Shown piece by piece: positions 8,794-16,558 of a stretch of DNA of 26,240 bases. The notes beneath the pieces are model-generated. The model had not been told where the DNA came from. It saw only the letters and a program-made list of their open reading frames with translations, and ran no database searches. The DNA comes from Syntrophaceae bacterium UBA2192 (GTDB lineage: Bacteria; Desulfobacterota; Syntrophia; Syntrophales; UBA2192), in the NCBI GenBank assembly GCA_002327315.1, contig DCVI01000039.1:1-26240 (forward strand), in the 5' to 3' direction. The position numbers and the translations under genes are program-made. The stretch's first letter is position 1. Each line of letters begins with the position of its first letter.

Positions 8794-9882
8794 TCAGGCT
8801 TTGGTGCCTCTCACCAAAGCCATACACTCGTCCACGATATCCGCCGCGGCGCGTGCGTTCCCCAGGCTTGCGGCGTTCCGCTGCATCTCCTCGATCTTCC
8901 CCGGGTCCTGTGCGAGCCGCCGGATGACCCCCGAGAGGCTTTCCCCCGTGAGGGCCCTTTCGGGGATCATCGCGGCTGCACCCCTGTTGACAAGGAGTTC
9001 GGCATTTTTCGTCTGGTGGTCGTTCACGGCAAAGGGGAAGGGGATGAAAATCGCCGCCTTACCGCTTGCCGTGATCTCCGCAATCGACGTGGCCCCCGCC
9101 CTGCAGACGAGCAGGTCGGCCTTCCCGTAGGCTGTGGCCATGTCCGTGATAAAGGGCAGCACCTCGGCCTCCATCGCCTGATCGCGGTATCCTTTTGTCA
9201 CCGTCTCCATGTCGTCCTTCCCGGTCTGGTGGATGATCCGGAGCCTTTCCTTCAACTCCCCGAGATGGGGCAGCGCCTCCAGGACGGCCAGGTTGATCCG
9301 GTGGGCCCCCTGGCTTCCCCCGAAAATCAGCAGCCCAAACGGCTCGCCGGGCTTTCTCTCGCGTCTTTGCGCCCCGGCGATGGCCGCCCGGATGGGGTTT
9401 CCCGTCACGCGGACCCGGTCCGCGCGAAACCGGCGTGCCGTCTCGGGGAAGCTCACGAAGATCCTGTCCGCAAATCTCCCGAGGATCTTGTTCGTCTCGC
9501 CCGGGATGGCGTTCTGCTCGGCAATGGCCGTCGGCAGGCCCATGAAGCGGGCCGCCAGCACGGCCGGTCCCGACGCGTAGCCGCCAACCCCGATCACAAC
9601 GTCCGGTTCGAAGCCCCGGATGATCCGGCGGGACTGGATGAGGCTCGGCGGGATCTTTGCAAGCGCCGCCATCGACCTTGCGATGCCCCGCCCCTTGATG
9701 CCCTCGACCTCGAGCGTGGCCAGGGGAAAGCCGATCTGCGGCAGCACCCGGGCCTCGAGCCCCCGACGGGTCCCGATGAAAAGAACTTCGTTTTCCCCGC
9801 TGCGCCTGCGGAACTCCTCCGCGATCGCGACCCCCGGGAAGAGGTGGCCTCCCGTTCCTCCCCCCGCGATCGCGATCCTCAC
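8794..9882 (-). CDS. murG: UDP-GlcNAc:lipid I N-acetylglucosaminyltransferase MurG, GTG start
   Basis: GT-B glycosyltransferase at the inner face of the membrane that converts lipid I to lipid II. Of 362 residues, AGGGTGGHLFPGVAIAEEF (6-24) is the glycine-rich N-domain loop, GVGGYASGPAV is the second G loop, FGGSQGAHRIN is the third G loop, and CRAGATSIAEI carries the UDP-GlcNAc-binding Glu. The start is a GTG at 9882 that overlaps the ftsW stop as GTGA, so translation is probably coupled. No signal peptide or membrane helix is seen, as expected for a peripheral protein. Confidence 0.97.
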   Translation of the reverse strand: MRIAIAGGGTGGHLFPGVAIAEEFRRRSGENEVLFIGTRRGLEARVLPQIGFPLATLEVEGIKGRGIARSMAALAKIPPSLIQSRRIIRGFEPDVVIGVGGYASGPAVLAARFMGLPTAIAEQNAIPGETNKILGRFADRIFVSFPETARRFRADRVRVTGNPIRAAIAGAQRRERKPGEPFGLLIFGGSQGAHRINLAVLEALPHLGELKERLRIIHQTGKDDMETVTKGYRDQAMEAEVLPFITDMATAYGKADLLVCRAGATSIAEITASGKAAIFIPFPFAVNDHQTKNAELLVNRGAAAMIPERALTGESLSGVIRRLAQDPGKIEEMQRNAASLGNARAAADIVDECMALVRGTKA

Positions 9883-11009
9883 GTTCCCGCCCCCCTGGGG
9901 GTCGACTTCTGGTACGTCGACAGGTTCAGCAGAATCCCCACGGCGATGCAGCTCACGATGAGCGCCGTGCCCCCGTAGGACAAAAAGGGCAGGGCCATGC
10001 CCTTCGTGGGGATGAGCCCCATGACGCCTGCGATATTGATGAAGGCCTCCATCGCGAGCAGGATCGTGATCCCCGATGCCAGCAGGCTCCCGAAGGTGTC
10101 CTGGACCCGGAAGGCGATCACAAATCCCCTGAAGATCAAAAGCCCGAAGAGCACGATGACCGTGCAGATCCCGATAAAGCCGCTCTCCTCGGCGATGATG
10201 GAGAGGATGAAGTCCGTGTGCGGCTCGGGCAGGTAAAACAGCTTCTGCATCCCGTCGCCCAGCCCCACGCCGAAGGGTCCTCCCGACCCGAAGGACAGGA
10301 AGGACTGGATGATCTGGAACCCCTTATGCTGGGGATCCTTCCAGGGGTCCATGAAGGTGTTCCATCGATCCATGCGGTAGCCCTTCATCATGACGAGGGT
10401 CACCGCCACGGGGATGAGCGCCAGCATCGATCCGGCGAGATAACGGAATCGCACCCCTGCGATGTAGAGGACCGACAGGGCCACGGCCACGATCAGTACG
10501 GCCGAGCCGAAGTCGGGTTGCTTCACGATCAGCGCCACGGGCACCATCACGATGGCCAGCGGCAGGAGGAACCCCTTCAGGAATTCCTGAAGGTGGGCCG
10601 ACTTGCGTGTCAGGTAGTGGGCGAGGAAGACGACGACGAGGACCTTCACGAGCTCGGCGACCTGGAAGGTGAAAAACCCGAGGTTGAGCCAGCGGCGCGC
10701 GCCGCCCTTCGTGACACCGATGCCGGGCAGGAAGATCGCGACCAGCAGGACGATCGATACCCCCAGGCCCGCGTAAGCCACGCCGCGCAGCCACGTGTAG
10801 GGCATCTTCATGAGAAAGATCATGGTCGTGAGTCCGACGACGAGGAAGAAAAGCTGCTTCTTGAGGAAGAAGTACCCGTCTCCGTATTTCTGCAGGGCGA
10901 GCATGTAGCTCGAGCTGTAGATCATCACGGTGCCGAAGGCGATGAGCACCAGCACGATGAAAAACAGGATGAAGTCGGGTCTTCTTCCCCTTGCAGGTGT
11001 TTCGGCCAT
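9879..11009 (-). CDS. ftsW: Lipid II polymerase FtsW (SEDS family)
   Basis: Polytopic membrane glycosyltransferase that polymerises septal peptidoglycan together with FtsI. It has 376 residues and about ten hydrophobic segments. SEDS marks include GARRWLNLGFFTFQVAELVK (conserved extracellular/TM region), KQPDFGSAVLI with the catalytic-loop Asp, and the C-terminal GLIPTKGMALPFLSYGG. It is named FtsW rather than RodA because it lies between murD and murG. The frame is open upstream, but family similarity starts at MAETPARGRR; the ATG at 11009 is 8 bp past the murD stop. GAGGA lies about 13 nt upstream, a longish spacing, so the exact start is less certain than the gene. Confidence 0.96.
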   Translation of the reverse strand: MAETPARGRRPDFILFFIVLVLIAFGTVMIYSSSYMLALQKYGDGYFFLKKQLFFLVVGLTTMIFLMKMPYTWLRGVAYAGLGVSIVLLVAIFLPGIGVTKGGARRWLNLGFFTFQVAELVKVLVVVFLAHYLTRKSAHLQEFLKGFLLPLAIVMVPVALIVKQPDFGSAVLIVAVALSVLYIAGVRFRYLAGSMLALIPVAVTLVMMKGYRMDRWNTFMDPWKDPQHKGFQIIQSFLSFGSGGPFGVGLGDGMQKLFYLPEPHTDFILSIIAEESGFIGICTVIVLFGLLIFRGFVIAFRVQDTFGSLLASGITILLAMEAFINIAGVMGLIPTKGMALPFLSYGGTALIVSCIAVGILLNLSTYQKSTPRGAGT

Positions 11010-11017
11010 GGGGTCGC

Positions 11018-12394
11018 TCAATTCCTCTGCGTTGCGCTCTTGCGGTCTTTGAGCCCGCGTACGGTTTCCTTGAACACATCGCCTCGATGGGAGTAGCTGC
11101 GAAACTCGTCGAAGCTCGCGCATCCCGGCGAAAGCAGGACCACGTCGCCGGGGGCGGCATCGTCATAAGCGGCATGGACGGCATCTCTCATCGTGGCCGC
11201 CGTCACCGTTTTCACGATCCCGCCGATCTTTTCGCCGATTCGATCGCGGGCCTCGCCGAAGAGGATCATCTCCTTGACGTGCCGGCGGATGAGCGGCTCC
11301 AGGGTTTCGAAGTCCCCCTTCTTGTCGCGGCCGCCCAGCAGCAGCAGGACGGGCGCCTCGAAGGCCTCCAGGGCCCTCACCGCGGCGCTCACGTTTGTCC
11401 CTTTCGAGTCGTTGTAGAAGGCCACCCCGCCTTTCTTGCCTGCAAACTCGATGCGGTGGGCAAGCCCCGTGAAGCTCCCCAGGGCCTCTACGATGGCGCC
11501 GGGCGTGCAGCCGGCGTATCGGGCCGCCATGACGGCGGCCATGACGTTTTCCACGTTGTGCCGCCCGGGGATCCGGATCATGGACCGGGGGTAAGTCTCG
11601 ATCTCCCTGCCGCCGGCCCGGTACAGCAGCCGATCCCCCTCGAGGCTCATGCCTTCGCCAGGCACGGCTTTCGTGCTGAAAAAGACGACCCGGGCCTTGA
11701 GCCGCTTTGCCAGCGCCGCCGACTCCGCCTCGTCGGCGTTGAGCACGGCGAGATCGCCCGGTAGCTGGTTTGCGAAGATCCTCTCCTTGGCCCAGCGGTA
11801 CTCCGCGTAATCGGCATGGTAGTCCAGGTGGTCGGGCGCCATGTTGAGAAGCACCGCCACCTGGGCCCGGAAGGTCTCGATGCGTTGAAGCTGGAAGCTG
11901 CTCATCTCGACGACGGCCCACTCGTCCTGTTGGGGCCCGCCGACATAACCGATCAGCGGGCTTCCGATATTGCCGCCGACGAAGGCCTTCTTTCCCGCCT
12001 TCTCGAGGATGTGGCCGATGAGGGTTGTCACCGTCGTCTTTCCGTTCGTTCCCGTGATGGCGATGACGGGCACCCGGAGAAACCGGAAGGCCAGCTCGAC
12101 CTCGCTCACCACCGGGATGCCCCGTTTTTCCGCTTCACGCAGGATCGGGTTGAAGGGCGGCACCCCGGGAGAGGGGACGATGAGATCCATGGCGTCGACG
12201 ATCGCCGGGTCGGCACCCCCCGTCAGGATGCGAAGTGAAAGACCCGCCAGGGCCCCGAGCGCCTCTTGCAGCTCCGTCTGCGGCTTCTCGTCGGTGACGG
12301 TCGCGACGGCGCCCCTTGCGGCTGCAAAACGGGCCGTGGCGATCCCGGTCTTGCCGAGGCCGATGACGAGAACCTTTTTATTCGTGAGTTCCAA
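11018..12394 (-). CDS. murD: UDP-N-acetylmuramoyl-L-alanine--D-glutamate ligase MurD, TTG start
   Basis: ATP-dependent ligase that adds D-Glu to UDP-MurNAc-L-Ala. Of 458 residues, the N-domain begins KKVLVIGLGKTGIATARF (6-23), ATP-binding GTNGKTT is at 115-121, NMAPDHLDYH follows in the central domain, and FYNDSKGTN and LGGRDKKGDF lie in the C-terminal half. The start is a TTG at 12394, 9 bp after the mraY stop. GAGGTGA lies 9 nt before it and no in-frame ATG or GTG fits. Family members begin with the same MEL-type residues, which supports this start. Coupling to mraY is likely. Confidence 0.95.
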   Translation of the reverse strand: MELTNKKVLVIGLGKTGIATARFAAARGAVATVTDEKPQTELQEALGALAGLSLRILTGGADPAIVDAMDLIVPSPGVPPFNPILREAEKRGIPVVSEVELAFRFLRVPVIAITGTNGKTTVTTLIGHILEKAGKKAFVGGNIGSPLIGYVGGPQQDEWAVVEMSSFQLQRIETFRAQVAVLLNMAPDHLDYHADYAEYRWAKERIFANQLPGDLAVLNADEAESAALAKRLKARVVFFSTKAVPGEGMSLEGDRLLYRAGGREIETYPRSMIRIPGRHNVENVMAAVMAARYAGCTPGAIVEALGSFTGLAHRIEFAGKKGGVAFYNDSKGTNVSAAVRALEAFEAPVLLLLGGRDKKGDFETLEPLIRRHVKEMILFGEARDRIGEKIGGIVKTVTAATMRDAVHAAYDDAAPGDVVLLSPGCASFDEFRSYSHRGDVFKETVRGLKDRKSATQRN

Positions 12395-12403
12395 TGTCCT
12401 CTG

Positions 12404-13483
12404 TCACCTCAGCTTCAGTGTACTGATGGCCACGAGGGCCAGGATGATCGAGATGATCCAGAACCGCACGATCACCTTCGGCTCCGCCCACCCCTTCAGC
12501 TCGAAGTGATGGTGGATGGGGGCCATGCGAAAGATGCGCTTGCCGTTCGAAACCTTGAACCAGCCCACCTGGAAGATGACCGAAACGGTCTCCAGCACGA
12601 AAATCCCGCCCACGATGGCAAGCAGCAGTTCCTGTTTCGTCACGAGGGCCAGCGTGCCCAGGGCCCCGCCCAGGGAGAGCGACCCCACGTCGCCCATGAA
12701 GATCTGCGCCGGGTAGGTGTTGTACCAGAGAAAGCCCAGGCAGGCCCCCACCATGGCCCCGCAGAAGATCGCCAGCTCGCCCGTCCCCGGGACGTACGGG
12801 ATCTGCAGATAACCCGAGATCCTTGCATTGCCGGCAAAATAGGCAAAGAGCAGATACGTGATGAAACAGATCAGCGCGGGACCCAGGGCCAGTCCGTCCA
12901 GGCCGTCGGTGAGGTTGACCGCATTGGCCGCCCCCACGATCACGAAGACCGTAAAGAGGACGTAGCCCCAGCCCAGATCGGGCAGCATGGTCTTGAAGAA
13001 GGGGATCGTGATCGCCTCGCTGAAATTCGGTTTGAGGTACAGGGCGATGCCGATGAACAGGGCGATCGCAATCTCGAAAAAAAGCCGCGTGCGCTTGGAG
13101 ATCCCCTTGCTGTTTTGCTTCGTGAGCTTGTTGAAATCGTCGAAAAACCCGATGATGCCGAAGCCGACGGTGACCAGGATGAGCATCCACACGAAGTCGT
13201 TCGTCAGGTTTGCCCACAGCAGCGTCGAGATCACCACGGAAAAAATGATCATGATGCCGCCCATGGTCGGCGTGCCCGACTTTGCGAGGTGCGTGCCGGG
13301 CCCGTCTTCGCGGATGTTCTGCCCGATCTGCAGAGACTCGAGCTTGCGGATGAGCCAGGGCCCGAAGACGAAACAGATCGCAAGCGCCGTAATGGCGGCG
13401 TAGATCGTCCGGAACGTGATGTAGCGGAACACGTTGAAGTACGAAATGGACTCATGTAACGGATATAACAGGTGATAGATCAA
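12404..13483 (-). CDS. mraY: Phospho-N-acetylmuramoyl-pentapeptide transferase MraY, TTG start
   Basis: Integral membrane enzyme that transfers phospho-MurNAc-pentapeptide to undecaprenyl phosphate, making lipid I. It has 359 residues and about ten membrane segments. Diagnostic motifs are GTHLAKSGTPTMGG in the first cytoplasmic loop, GFFDDFNKLTKQNSKG with the Asp pair, NAVNLTDGLDGLA with the catalytic Asp, and MAPIHHHFELKGW with the histidine motif. The start is a TTG at 13483 with AGGAGG 9 nt upstream, a strong and well-spaced site that decides the start. A 109-bp gap separates it from murF. Confidence 0.96.
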   Translation of the reverse strand: MIYHLLYPLHESISYFNVFRYITFRTIYAAITALAICFVFGPWLIRKLESLQIGQNIREDGPGTHLAKSGTPTMGGIMIIFSVVISTLLWANLTNDFVWMLILVTVGFGIIGFFDDFNKLTKQNSKGISKRTRLFFEIAIALFIGIALYLKPNFSEAITIPFFKTMLPDLGWGYVLFTVFVIVGAANAVNLTDGLDGLALGPALICFITYLLFAYFAGNARISGYLQIPYVPGTGELAIFCGAMVGACLGFLWYNTYPAQIFMGDVGSLSLGGALGTLALVTKQELLLAIVGGIFVLETVSVIFQVGWFKVSNGKRIFRMAPIHHHFELKGWAEPKVIVRFWIISIILALVAISTLKLR

Positions 13484-13506
13484 CTCAGCGGACCTCCTAA
13501 ATACAA

Positions 13507-13569
13507 AACCCCAACCCGAAATACAAGCAGTTGGGGATACGCCGGGGTCATGCCCCTACAGATTGAGGT
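13507..13569. repeat. Degenerate palindromic sequence in the murF-mraY gap
   Basis: CCCCAAC and GTTGGGG can form a 7-bp stem around a 14-nt loop, followed by GGGG-TCATG-CCCC and CCCCTACAG. The latter resembles half of the common TGTAGGGGC...GCCCCTACA interspersed palindromes. It may be an eroded element. No terminator T-run is present on the operon strand. Confidence 0.35.
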
Positions 13570-13592
13570 CGTATCCCTATCACAGGTTCTTT

Positions 13593-15017
13593 TCACTTTG
13601 CAACCCCGATTGCGCCGAGAATCGCCTGGACGATCTCTTCCATCTTCATTTTCCGCGAGCCCTTGACAAGGACCCAGTCGCCCGCCTTGAGGCAGGCCTT
13701 CAGGTGGGCCACCGTTTCCTCGGTGGAGAGGTCGATCAGTACCTGGTCGCCCTTCATCCCGCGCTTCATGGCCCCTTTTGCGGTCACCTTGGCGAAATCC
13801 CCCCGGAGATAGGCCTTGCTGACCCCCGTGTCGGCCAGATTGCGCCCGATTTCCTCGTGGTACTTCTCCGCCTCGCCGCCCAGCTCGAGCATGTCTCCCA
13901 GGATCACGGTGCTCCGGCACTCCCCCTTGAGGCCCTGCAGCGTCTTGAGGGCCACGGCCACCGAGGCGGGGTTCGCATTGTAGGTGTCGTCGATGAGGGT
14001 TCCGCCGTTTTTCAGCCGGTAGACCTCCATGCGTCCCCCCACGGGCTTGAAGGCCATGAGCCCCTGGCAGATCGCGTCAAAGTCCGCTCCTGCGGCGCTC
14101 GAGGCCGCCGCCGCCGCCAGGGCGTTCGAGACGTTGTGAAACCCGAGGACCGGAAGCAGGATCTCCCGTGAGGCCCCGTCCATGAGGAGCCTGAAAATCG
14201 TGCCTTTCTCTCCCTCGTGGGCGATACGCGATGCCGTCACGTCGGCATCCGCCTCGATCGCGAAGGTGATCTTTTCCCCTTTCCATTTTTCCGCCCAGGG
14301 GGCCAGGGCCTCGTCGTCGAGGTTGATGACGGCCGTGCCCCTGTTGTTCATGACGCGGAAGAGATCGCCTTTCTCCTTCCGGATCGTCTCGAGGGACTTG
14401 AGACCCTCCAGGTGAGCGGGCCCCACGTTGGTGATGACGCCCACCGTGGGCCCGGCGATTTCGGTCAGGCGGGCGATCTCGCCACGCCGGTTGGTCCCCA
14501 TCTCGAGGACGGCGACCTCGTGGGCCTCGTTCATCTGGAAGAGGGTGAGCGGGAGCCCCACGAGGTTGTTGAGGTTTCCCACGTTTTTCAGCAGATGCTT
14601 CTCCCGGCCCAGGATCGCTGCCGTCATCTCCTTCGTCGTCGTCTTGCCGGAGCTTCCCGTGACGGCGACAACGGGGATCGAGAACCGGGCGCGCCAGAAC
14701 CGGGCCAGATCGCCCAGGGCCGTGAGCGTGTCCTCGACGGAAATGACCGTCGCCTCGCCGGCGATCTTTTCCAGGAGGCCCTCGCGGCCCCTCTGGACGA
14801 GGACCCCGGCGGCCCCTGCGCCCGCAGCCTGCCCGATGTAGTCATGGCCGTCGAAGCGCGCACCCGCCAGCGGCACGAAGAGACTTGCGGGGGCAATCGT
14901 CCGCGTATCCGTCGAGACCCCCTCGAAGAGGGCCGAGCGGCCGGGCCGGACGAGGCTGCCCCCCGTGGCCTTCAGCACATCGTCCGTGGAGAATCGGGGG
15001 GTCGAGATCTTTTTCAC
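13593..15017 (-). CDS. murF: UDP-MurNAc-tripeptide--D-alanyl-D-alanine ligase MurF, GTG start
   Basis: ATP-dependent ligase that adds D-Ala-D-Ala to the UDP-MurNAc-tripeptide, completing the cytoplasmic precursor. Of 474 residues, the N-terminal substrate-binding domain contains GVSTDTRT (33-40), ATP-binding GSSGKTTT is at 121-128, NLNNLVGLPLT and EMGTNRRGEI follow, and DDTYNANPAS marks the C-terminal domain. The frame is open into murE, but similarity starts at the GTG at 15017. That codon overlaps the murE stop as GTGA and has GGGAGGG just upstream. Its D-Ala-D-Ala substrate needs a ligase (Ddl) not found in this cluster. Confidence 0.96.
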   Translation of the reverse strand: MKKISTPRFSTDDVLKATGGSLVRPGRSALFEGVSTDTRTIAPASLFVPLAGARFDGHDYIGQAAGAGAAGVLVQRGREGLLEKIAGEATVISVEDTLTALGDLARFWRARFSIPVVAVTGSSGKTTTKEMTAAILGREKHLLKNVGNLNNLVGLPLTLFQMNEAHEVAVLEMGTNRRGEIARLTEIAGPTVGVITNVGPAHLEGLKSLETIRKEKGDLFRVMNNRGTAVINLDDEALAPWAEKWKGEKITFAIEADADVTASRIAHEGEKGTIFRLLMDGASREILLPVLGFHNVSNALAAAAASSAAGADFDAICQGLMAFKPVGGRMEVYRLKNGGTLIDDTYNANPASVAVALKTLQGLKGECRSTVILGDMLELGGEAEKYHEEIGRNLADTGVSKAYLRGDFAKVTAKGAMKRGMKGDQVLIDLSTEETVAHLKACLKAGDWVLVKGSRKMKMEEIVQAILGAIGVAK

Positions 15018-16549
15018 CTTGCCCTCCCTCGCATCCTGTCCAGGGCCTCGCGGGCCACCGTCCGGTCGTCGAAGGGGATGGTATTCGTTCCGAGGATCTG
15101 GTAGTCCTCGTGACCCTTGCCGGCGATCAGGACGATGTCGTCCGGACTCGCCAGGCCGACGGCCATCCCGATGGCCTCGCGCCTGTCGGCAACCACGGTA
15201 TAGGTTTTCTCTGCGCCCGCGGTGCGGAGCTCCCCGGGGCTCACTTTCTTCATCACGCCGGCGTCGATTCCGCCCTCGATGGCGCCGATGATGGCGAGCG
15301 GCTCCTCGGTGCGTGGATTGTCGGAAGTGACGATGACGAGGTCGCTCTCCTCGGCGGCGGCTCTGCCCATGAGAGGGCGCTTGCCCCGGTCGCGGTCGCC
15401 GCCGCAGCCGAAAACGGTGATGATCCGGCCCTGCCGGAACCGGGCGAGGTTCTGGAGCACCCGCTTCAGGGCGTCCTCCGAGTGGGCGTAATCGACGAAG
15501 ACGGCGGGCTCGCCGGACTCGCTGATCTTTTCGAGGCGGCCGGGGACGGGCTTTGCGCACTCGATTCCCCGCTGGATCGCCGAAAGCGGGATCCCCAGGT
15601 GGAAGGCCGCGGCCGTGGCGGCCAGGATGTTGTAGAGGTTGAACCTCCCGCTGAGCGGCGCCCGGAGCGGGAAGGCGCCCGCCGGGGTTTCGATCTCCGC
15701 TCGGATCTCGCCGAGGCTGAGTTCCACCTCCTTGGCCTGGACGAAGGCGATCGAGTCGATGCCGAAGGTCGTAAGTCCCTTGGCCCCCAGCTCCTCGGCG
15801 AGCCTGCGGCCCCACGGATCGTCGATGTTGATGATCCTTCCCTGCCTGCGGCCGTTCTTCTCGCCTGCCAGCAAATCCGTGAAGAAGCGCTTCTTGGAGG
15901 CGTAGTAGTCCTCCATGGTGCCGTGGAAGTCGAGGTGATCCCGGGTGAGGTTCATGAAGATGCCCAGGTCGAACTCGCAGTCCTCGACCCGTCTGAGCTC
16001 CAGGGAGTGGGAGGAGACCTCCATAACCACGTGGGTGGCACCCGCGTCGCGAATCGCGGCGAGCAGCCGCTGCAGCTCGAAGGACTCGGGGGTGGTGTGC
16101 GAGGCGGTGAGCACCTTTGTGCCCCAGCGGTAGTTGACGGTCCCGATGACGCCGGGCTCGTGGCCCGCTTCGCTCAAGATGGATTCGAGGAGATAGGTGA
16201 CCGTCGTCTTGCCGTTGGTGCCGGTCACGCCGACAAGGCCGAGTGCGCCGGAGGGATTCCCGAAAAAATTCTTTCCCAGCACCCCCAGGGCCCTGCGGCT
16301 GTCGCGGACCCGGATGGAGGTGTAGCCGGCGTGGCGGGCGATCTCCTTCTCGTAGACGATGGCCTTCGCCCCGCGCCGCACGGCCTCGGGGACGAAGAGA
16401 TGCCCGTCGGATTTCAACCCCGCGACGGCGACGAACAGAAAGTCCGCCTCGCAGCGACGCGAGTCGAAGCAGATTCCCTCGATCTCTCGGGCCCGTGTCC
16501 CGTGAACCTCCAGGACATCGACCTTTTCCAGCAGTTCAAGCAAGTCCAC
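15014..16549 (-). CDS. murE: UDP-MurNAc-L-Ala-D-Glu--meso-diaminopimelate ligase MurE, GTG start
   Basis: ATP-dependent ligase that adds the third residue of the stem peptide. Of 511 residues, GICFDSRR (25-32) is the UDP-binding region, GTNGKTT (110-116) the ATP loop, MNLTRDHLDFHG (199-210) the central motif, and DNPRTEEP (410-417) the motif that selects meso-diaminopimelate. The peptidoglycan is therefore expected to be the DAP type. The start is a GTG at 16549, 9 bp after the ftsI stop, with AGAGG at 5 nt. The gene overlaps murF by 4 bp. Confidence 0.96.
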   Translation of the reverse strand: MDLLELLEKVDVLEVHGTRAREIEGICFDSRRCEADFLFVAVAGLKSDGHLFVPEAVRRGAKAIVYEKEIARHAGYTSIRVRDSRRALGVLGKNFFGNPSGALGLVGVTGTNGKTTVTYLLESILSEAGHEPGVIGTVNYRWGTKVLTASHTTPESFELQRLLAAIRDAGATHVVMEVSSHSLELRRVEDCEFDLGIFMNLTRDHLDFHGTMEDYYASKKRFFTDLLAGEKNGRRQGRIINIDDPWGRRLAEELGAKGLTTFGIDSIAFVQAKEVELSLGEIRAEIETPAGAFPLRAPLSGRFNLYNILAATAAAFHLGIPLSAIQRGIECAKPVPGRLEKISESGEPAVFVDYAHSEDALKRVLQNLARFRQGRIITVFGCGGDRDRGKRPLMGRAAAEESDLVIVTSDNPRTEEPLAIIGAIEGGIDAGVMKKVSPGELRTAGAEKTYTVVADRREAIGMAVGLASPDDIVLIAGKGHEDYQILGTNTIPFDDRTVAREALDRMRGRAR

Positions 16550-16558
16550 GTCGGCCTC

